Shown: in pieces, positions 35,821 through 40,688 of the stretch
Numbering within the stretch: position 1 is the first letter of the stretch
Layout: every line of letters starts with the position of its first letter
NCBI GenBank assembly: GCA_012517815.1
Contig: JAAYUF010000160.1
Coordinates: 1 to 40,688, forward strand
DNA: 40,688 bases
From: Clostridiales bacterium
GTDB lineage: Bacteria > Bacillota > Clostridia > Christensenellales > Aristaeellaceae
Direction of reading: 5' to 3'
The notes under the pieces: model-generated
Databases searched by the model: none
Told to the model about the DNA's origin: nothing
Seen by the model: only the letters and a program-made list of their open reading frames with translations
Program-made: the position numbers and the translations under genes

Positions 35821-35858
35821 GCGCGGGGGCAGGAAACCGCGGTTTCCTGCCCCCGCGC
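35821..35858 (+). repeat. 38-bp perfect palindrome between binding-protein and permease genes
   Basis: The sequence is fully self-complementary around CCGCGG, beginning GCGCGGGGGCAGGAAACC. There is no T-run after it. This position is typical of structures that raise the binding protein level over that of the permeases by protecting the 3' end or partly stopping transcription. Confidence 0.75.
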
Positions 35859-35913
35859 CGCTGAAAACGCAGTCTCCGCCGGCCCGACTACGACAAAAAG
35901 GGGCGTAACCCTG

Positions 35914-36807
35914 ATGGAATTCATCCGCAAGCGAGGGCGCAGGACGAATCTCTGGCCGTATCTGCTGGTGTTGCCGGCGCTTACGGTCGTGGTCTGCGTG
36001 GTGTTCGTCCCCATCCTCAACGCCGTTTCCATGAGCCTGCAAAACTACGACCTGCGCAGGCCCAAGCTGATCAGCTTCATCGGTCTGGAGAACTACATAA
36101 AGCTCTTCGCCGACCGGCAGTTTATCGCCAGCCTCTACCGCACCGCGCTGTGGGTGGTATTCGGCGTCGGGTTTCAGTTTGTGTTCGGCTTCGCGCTGGC
36201 GCTGCTGCTTAACCAGGAGTTCCGCGGGCGCGCGCTGGCGCGTTCGGTCAGCCTGATCCCGTGGGTGACGCCCGGCGTGCTCATCGCGCTGATGTGGCGG
36301 TGGCTTTTGGACGGCAACTACGGCGTGATCAACGATCTGTTGCAGAAAACCGGCATCACGGACGGCAACATCGCCTTTTTGGCCGCTAGGGCCACGGCGC
36401 TGCCCTCGGTGATCCTGACGATCGTTTGGCAGGGCATTCCGTTTTTCGCCCTGATGCTGCTGGCGGGTTTGCAGGGCATTGCGCACGAACTGTACGAGGC
36501 GGCGGATATCGACGGCGCGAAAAGCCTGCAAAAGCTGCGCTTTATCACCATCCCGTCGCTGAAAAACACCATTTTCGTAACCACCATGCTGCGCGTGATC
36601 TGGGTGGCCAACTCCGTGGACGTCATCTTCAACATGACGGAAGGCGGCCCCGCCTACGCCACGCAGACGCTGAGCGTCTACATTTACCTAAAAGCCAACA
36701 CGCTCAACATGGGCTACGCCTCCGCCATGGCGCTGATCATGACGGTGCTGCTGCTGGGCGTATCTATCCCGTACCTGCGCAGCATGTTCCGGGATCAGGG
36801 GGTGTAA
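35914..36807 (+). CDS. Sugar ABC transporter permease 1 (CUT1, MalF-like)
   Basis: The product is 297 residues with six membrane helices and the EAA loop EAADIDGAKSLQKLRFITIPSLKNTI that contacts the ATPase. It has the usual N-terminal RTNLWPYLLVLPALTVVVCVVFVPILNAVSMSL segment. It pairs with the next gene to form the channel. ATG 35914-35916 follows AAAAAGGGG. No ATPase gene lies in the operon, so a shared MsmX/UgpC-type ATPase elsewhere is presumed. Confidence 0.95.
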   Translation: MEFIRKRGRRTNLWPYLLVLPALTVVVCVVFVPILNAVSMSLQNYDLRRPKLISFIGLENYIKLFADRQFIASLYRTALWVVFGVGFQFVFGFALALLLNQEFRGRALARSVSLIPWVTPGVLIALMWRWLLDGNYGVINDLLQKTGITDGNIAFLAARATALPSVILTIVWQGIPFFALMLLAGLQGIAHELYEAADIDGAKSLQKLRFITIPSLKNTIFVTTMLRVIWVANSVDVIFNMTEGGPAYATQTLSVYIYLKANTLNMGYASAMALIMTVLLLGVSIPYLRSMFRDQGV

Positions 36808-36810
36808 CGC

Positions 36811-37659
36811 ATGCCAAACAGCCTCTGCCGTGCCAAGCGCTCCGTTTCCCGATTCCTGATCGTGGGGCTTCCGCTCCTGCTGATCCTGATTTTCCTGCTG
36901 TTTCCGTATTACTGGACGCTGATTACCAGCCTCAAGCCCAACCGGGAACTGTACAGCACGCAGGTGGTGTACTGGCCGGCCGAGCCCACGCTTGCCGCCT
37001 ACGGGCAGCTTTTCGGGCAGTTCAACTTCCTCAAGCCCATGGGTAACAGCTTTGTGGTGGCGATGATCACCACCGCGCTGTCGCTCACGGTGTCGATGCT
37101 GGCGGCCTACTCCTTTTCCCGTTTCCGTTTCAGGGGCCGCAAGCTGCTGATGGTTCTGTTCCTGACCAACAACATGTTCCCCACGGTGCTTTTGCTGATC
37201 CCGCTGTTTACCATCATGCGGCAGATGAACCTGCTGTATACGCCCGCGTCGCTGGTGCTTTCCTACACCACGTTTACCATCCCGTTTTCGGTGTGGCTGC
37301 TCAACGGCTACCTAAACGACCTGCCGATGTCGCTGGAAGAGGCCGCCATGGTGGACGGGGCCAACCGCGCGCAGGCGTTTACGCGCATCATCCTGCCGGT
37401 GCTGGTACCCTGCCTGCTGGCGACGGGCGTTTACATCTTCATGCAATCGTGGAACGAGTACACCTTTGCCGTGCTGTTCACCAACGACCGCAACCGCACC
37501 GTGCCCGTGGCGCTCAAAAGCCTCATCGGCCAGTTCGGCGTGCAGTGGGAACTGCTGACGGCCGGCGGCATCATCACCGTGATCCCCGTCTGCGTGATGT
37601 TCTTCTTCGCGCAGAAGCGGCTGGTCGCGGGCCTCACCTCGGGCGCTGTCAAAGGGTGA
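36811..37659 (+). CDS. Sugar ABC transporter permease 2 (CUT1, MalG-like)
   Basis: The product is 282 residues with six membrane helices; the EAA loop is EEAAMVDGANRAQAFTRIILPVLVP, and the N-terminal part has PYYWTLITSLKPNRELYS. It starts three bases after the previous stop and partners permease 1. Between this gene and the transketolase genes is a stem-loop region (about 37671-37734) including CCCCCGCCG/CGGCGGGGG. Confidence 0.95.
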   Translation: MPNSLCRAKRSVSRFLIVGLPLLLILIFLLFPYYWTLITSLKPNRELYSTQVVYWPAEPTLAAYGQLFGQFNFLKPMGNSFVVAMITTALSLTVSMLAAYSFSRFRFRGRKLLMVLFLTNNMFPTVLLLIPLFTIMRQMNLLYTPASLVLSYTTFTIPFSVWLLNGYLNDLPMSLEEAAMVDGANRAQAFTRIILPVLVPCLLATGVYIFMQSWNEYTFAVLFTNDRNRTVPVALKSLIGQFGVQWELLTAGGIITVIPVCVMFFFAQKRLVAGLTSGAVKG

Positions 37660-37765
37660 CGCGCGGCGGGCCAATGCCAACCGCGCGCCGGTCCCCCGCC
37701 GAAACCCGCCATAGGGTGCGGCGGGGGCAACCCATGGCATACATTGGATAAAGAAGGCTGGGACA

Positions 37766-38569
37766 ATGACACAGATTCAGGAAAACAAGGCTCGCCAGAT
37801 CCGCGCGGACATCTTGAGGATGCTTTTCGCCTGCCAGTCGGGGCACCCCGGCGGCTCCCTTTCCAGCGTGGAAATCCTGTTGGCGCTGTACGACAACGTG
37901 CTGCGCTACGATCCGCAAAACCGCGACTGGCCGGAGCGCGACCGGCTGGTGCTCAGCAAGGGGCACGGCTGCCCGACGCTGTACGCCGTGCTCGCGGACA
38001 AGGGCTTCTTCCCGCGTGAAAAGCTGTGGACGCTGCGCCAGTTGGGCAGCATCCTGCAAGGCCACCCCGACATGCGCAAGACCCCCGGCGTGGACGCGAG
38101 CACCGGCTCGCTCGGGCAGGGGCTTTCCATCTCGCTGGGGTACGCGCTGGCGGGCAAGCGGCCGGAGCATCATTTCCGGGTGTTTTGCATCGTGGGCGAC
38201 GGCGAGCTGCAGGAGGGCCTCATCTGGGAGGCCGCGATGGCCGCGTCGCATTACCGCCTCCATAACCTCACGGTGATCCTGGACTACAACGGGCTGCAGA
38301 TCGACGGCGCCAACGAACAGGTGATGTCGCTGGGCGATATTTCCGAGAAGTTCCGCGCCTTTGGCTGGGAGACGCTGACCGCCGACGGCCACGACGTGGA
38401 CGCCATCACCGCCGCGCTCAACGCCCCCGTGGGCGAGAAGCCGCGCTTTGTGCTCTGCCCCACCGTGAAGGGCAAGGGCGTATCCTTTATGGAAAACGCC
38501 TGCTGCTGGCACGGCCGGCCCATGACCCAGGAACAATATGACGACGCGATGCGCGAAATGGGGTGCTGA
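37766..38569 (+). CDS. Transketolase, N-terminal (TPP-binding) subunit
   Basis: The product is 267 residues. It carries SGHPGGSLSSVEILLALYDNVLRYDP, LSKGHGCPTLYAVLADKGFF, DASTGSLGQGLSISLGYALAGK and the thiamine-diphosphate motif GDGELQEGLIWEAAMAASHYRLHNLTVILDYNGLQIDG. This is half of a split transketolase; the next gene is the other half, and the two must assemble. Transketolases move two-carbon units between ketose and aldose phosphates. Placement behind a sugar transporter suggests a specific catabolic use rather than the housekeeping pentose pathway. Confidence 0.95.
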   Translation: MTQIQENKARQIRADILRMLFACQSGHPGGSLSSVEILLALYDNVLRYDPQNRDWPERDRLVLSKGHGCPTLYAVLADKGFFPREKLWTLRQLGSILQGHPDMRKTPGVDASTGSLGQGLSISLGYALAGKRPEHHFRVFCIVGDGELQEGLIWEAAMAASHYRLHNLTVILDYNGLQIDGANEQVMSLGDISEKFRAFGWETLTADGHDVDAITAALNAPVGEKPRFVLCPTVKGKGVSFMENACCWHGRPMTQEQYDDAMREMGC

Positions 38570-38571
38570 GG

Positions 38572-39531
38572 ATGGCGGAGAAGCAATCGACCCGGGTGGC
38601 TTACGGCGAAGCGCTCGCGGAGCTGGGCGCAAAGGATGCGCGCGTGCTGGTGGCGGACGCCGACCTGGCGCACGCGACGATGACCGTCGACTTTGCCACG
38701 AAATTTCCCGACCGGTTTTACAATTTCGGCATCGCGGAAGCCAACATGATGTGCGCGTCCTCGGGGCTGGCGCACTGCGGCTACACGGTGTTTGCCAGCA
38801 CCTTCGCGCTGTTTGGCGCGGGGCGCGCGTATGAGCAGATCCGCAACGCCATCTGCTACACCGGGGCCAACGTCAAGCTGGGCCTGTCCCACGCCGGCCC
38901 CAGCGCGGGCGAGGACGGCGGCAGCCATCAGGCGGTGGAGGATATCGCGCTGATGCGCGTGCTCCCCGGCATGAAGGTGCTGGTGCCCTGCGACGCCATC
39001 GAAATGAAGAAGGCCGTGTTCGCCGCGGCCGAGATCGACGGCCCCGCGTTTATCCGCACCGGCCGCCTGCCCACGGATATTTGCACCGAAGCCTCCACGC
39101 CGTTTGAAATCGGCAAGGCGGTGGTGCTGCGCGAAGGCGCGGACGTGGCGATCATCGCGTGCGGTATCATGGTGGCGCAGGCGCTCTACGCCGCGGCCGC
39201 GCTGGAAGCGCAGGGGATATCGGCGGCGGTGGTCAACATGCACACCATCAAGCCCCTGGACGAAGCCTGCGTGCTGGAGATGGCCCGGCGCTGCGGCGCG
39301 ATCGTAACGGCGGAAGAACACTCCGTCATCGGCGGTCTGGGCGGCGCGGTCGCCGAGACGCTGGCCGGCAACGCCTGCGTTCCGTTTGAACGCGTGGGCA
39401 TTCAGGACCGTTTTGGCCAAAGCGGCAAGCCGCAGGACCTGTTCCGGGAATACGGGCTGACCGCCGAGGCCGTTCAGGCGGCCTGCCGGCACGTGATCGA
39501 CCGCAAAAGCGCAGCCCCGGCGCAGGGCTGA
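38572..39531 (+). CDS. Transketolase, C-terminal (pyrimidine/C-domain) subunit
   Basis: The product is 319 residues starting two bases after the N-subunit stop. It has the pyrimidine-binding domain features FYNFGIAEANMMCASSGLAHCGYTVFASTFALFGAGRAYEQIRNAICYTGANVKLGLSHAGPSAGEDGGSHQAVEDIALMRVLPGMKVLVPCD, where the Glu of GIAEANM activates TPP, and the C-terminal domain with EEHSVIGGLGGAVAETLAG. It is obligately paired with the upstream gene. Confidence 0.95.
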   Translation: MAEKQSTRVAYGEALAELGAKDARVLVADADLAHATMTVDFATKFPDRFYNFGIAEANMMCASSGLAHCGYTVFASTFALFGAGRAYEQIRNAICYTGANVKLGLSHAGPSAGEDGGSHQAVEDIALMRVLPGMKVLVPCDAIEMKKAVFAAAEIDGPAFIRTGRLPTDICTEASTPFEIGKAVVLREGADVAIIACGIMVAQALYAAAALEAQGISAAVVNMHTIKPLDEACVLEMARRCGAIVTAEEHSVIGGLGGAVAETLAGNACVPFERVGIQDRFGQSGKPQDLFREYGLTAEAVQAACRHVIDRKSAAPAQG

Positions 39532-39556
39532 AACAGTAAGGAAGGAACGCACGACG

Positions 39557-39955
39557 ATGGACATTCTGCAATACGCCTACGAGGGCAAGGGCCTCGCGCG
39601 GGTGTTTGAAAACGCCAAATGGATGGTGGGCCTGAAAAACTGGAAGCCGGAAAACGACATCACGGGCATCGACTGCCTGGAGCGCCACAACGAGACGGAC
39701 GAGCTGTTTATCCTGCTGACGGGCAGCTGCACGCTGCTTTTCGCCAACGAGGGCGAAAACGGCCTGGAGATTGGCAAAGTGGAGATGGAGCCGCTCAGGG
39801 TGTATAACATTCCGGCGACGCTGTGGCACAACACCGTCACCCGGAAGGACACCAAGCTGGCGCTGATCGAGGATTCCGCCACCGGCGCGGCCAACAGCGA
39901 GGTGATCCGGCTCACCCAGAGCCAGATCGCCACGGTGCGGGCGATGATGGCCTGA
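39557..39955 (+). CDS. Small cupin-like protein of the sugar operon
   Basis: The product is 132 residues. ERHNETDELFILLTGSCTLLFANEGENGLEIGKVEMEPLRVYNIPATLWHNTVTRKDTKLALIED has the beta-barrel rhythm of cupins, with candidate metal ligands in HNETDE and WHN. Such proteins act as sugar isomerases, epimerases or sensors; the reaction is not known here. ATG 39557-39559 follows AAGGAAGG. It is the last gene of the operon and may catalyse an isomerisation linking the imported sugar to transketolase; that is inference. Confidence 0.75.
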   Translation: MDILQYAYEGKGLARVFENAKWMVGLKNWKPENDITGIDCLERHNETDELFILLTGSCTLLFANEGENGLEIGKVEMEPLRVYNIPATLWHNTVTRKDTKLALIEDSATGAANSEVIRLTQSQIATVRAMMA

Positions 39956-40175
39956 AACGCTCTGGAGTCATGAACGCCTTCCCCCCACGGCGTTGGTCTG
40001 CCGAAACGTACGCGAAAGCCCGACGCAGCGCCGCGGCGCCTGCGCTTCCGCTCCTCGCCGCAGGCAAAAACCGCCCGTAAGCCTGAACGCATTCGCGCAT
40101 TGATATCGCGTGAACCGGCAAACGGAACGCGCGGCGCGCCCCCTTCGGGTTCGCAGCCCGAGGGAAGGCAGGGCA

Positions 40176-40220
40176 GCGGATCAAAAAACCACCGGCCATG
40201 TCGGTGGTTTTTTGATCCGC
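40176..40220. terminator. Bidirectional terminator between the sugar operon and the ModE-like gene
   Basis: GCGGATCAAAAAACCACCG pairs perfectly with the arm at 40202-40220 around a seven-base loop, giving an A/T-rich foot on each side, so it can stop transcription from both directions. The stretch 39956-40175 is otherwise empty. Confidence 0.85.
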
Positions 40221-40308
40221 GCCGAGCGTATTTGGGCGCGCGTATCGCTTGCCGGATGCCGAGGCGGGTGCGACGCGACGCTTGCGCCTCTCCTTTGGTT
40301 TCCGCCGA

Positions 40309-40656
40309 TCAGGAATATTCGCCAAAGTGGCGCGCATAAGCGGCTTCCATTGACTGCCGGCACTCCGCCTCGAACGCGCGGTACCGGGTCAGCAGCGTTT
40401 CGGCCTGCGCCGTCAGCGCCGCGCCGCCGCCCCGGCGACCGCCGGTGGCGGTGTCCAGCAGGGAGAACCCCATGCCTTCCTCGGCCGCCTTGATGACTTT
40501 CCACGCCTTGGAATAGGCCATGTCCATGCGCATGGCCGCCGAGCGCAGGCTGTGCGTTTCGCGCACGGTTTCCAGCAGCACGGCCACGCCGGGGCCAAAA
40601 ACCTTCTCCTCCCTGTACAGCCGCAGGGACAGTCCGCAGTGCAGGGGCTTTTTCAC
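40309..40656 (-). CDS. ModE-like winged-helix DNA-binding protein
   Basis: The product is 115 residues from a GTG (40654-40656) with AGGAGG eleven bases upstream. It is the stand-alone N-terminal domain of ModE: LSLRLYREEKVFGPGVAVLLETVRETHSLRSAAMRMDMAYSKAWKVIKAAEEGMGFSLLDTATGGRRGGGAALTAQAETLLTRYRAFEAE, with the conserved SYSKAWK- and GGRRGGGA-type segments. No molybdate-binding (TOBE/MOP) domain follows, so it would not sense molybdate by itself. Full-length ModE represses molybdate uptake; a molybdate gene beyond the window edge is plausible. Confidence 0.88.
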   Translation of the reverse strand: MKKPLHCGLSLRLYREEKVFGPGVAVLLETVRETHSLRSAAMRMDMAYSKAWKVIKAAEEGMGFSLLDTATGGRRGGGAALTAQAETLLTRYRAFEAECRQSMEAAYARHFGEYS

Positions 40657-40688
40657 TATGGCCGTCGCCTCCTTTCGATGGAGCCGGG

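Overview
This is a GC-rich bacterial chromosome segment, most likely from an anaerobic, non-model Clostridia-type Firmicute. Pointers to that are strong AGGAGG-type ribosome sites, TTG and GTG starts, a Spo0B-type histidine kinase, RNase J, split transketolase subunits, CUT1 sugar permeases without their own ATPase, and RpoB/RpoC of the Firmicute type. No phage, plasmid, IS transposase or CRISPR array is visible. The exact order or genus cannot be fixed from the sequence alone.

Layout. At 1-1475 (minus) lies a small helical protein followed in the same frame, after an amber codon, by a long Pro/Ala/Gln/Tyr-rich tail built on a 14-residue repeat. At 1877-2089 sits the first copy of a MITE-like repeat element. 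From 2196 to 8519 there is one iron/flavin neighbourhood: encapsulin shell, its ferritin-like cargo, an ApbE flavin transferase and a secreted protein with two diverged FMN-binding-like repeats (all minus), divergent from a NusG-II protein, a Gx-transporter/EetB-like membrane protein and a membrane-anchored protein with four FMN-binding domains (all plus). A MarR regulator (minus) is divergent from a three-gene motor-like cluster (9862-12764): a ZorA/TolQ-like channel, a ZorB/MotB-like stator with OmpA domain, and an unrecognised membrane-anchored partner. The second copy of the repeat element, in opposite orientation, follows at 12979-13175.

13304-21370 (minus) holds rpoB, rpoC and a GNAT acetyltransferase, with a strong promoter before rpoB and a strong terminator after rpoC. 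Plus-strand RseC-family protein, RNase J (long leader) and tRNA-Val follow. Then come minus-strand genes: a BMP-family binding protein, an EamA transporter, and an overlapping run of nitroreductase, rarA, histidine kinase, polysaccharide flippase and glycosyltransferase. From 33910 a plus-strand operon codes for a FadR-type regulator, sugar-binding protein, two permeases, both transketolase halves and a cupin; a perfect palindrome just downstream of the promoter is the likely operator. The window ends with a ModE-like HTH gene.

The most unusual items are (1) the repeat element: two diverged copies with terminal inverted repeats, each framed by two identical terminator-like palindromes whose sequence differs between copies; (2) the Zorya-like motor pair with no Zorya effector and an unknown third gene; (3) the side-by-side placement of encapsulin iron storage and flavin-based extracytosolic electron transfer genes; and (4) the amber-interrupted YAQP repeat protein.
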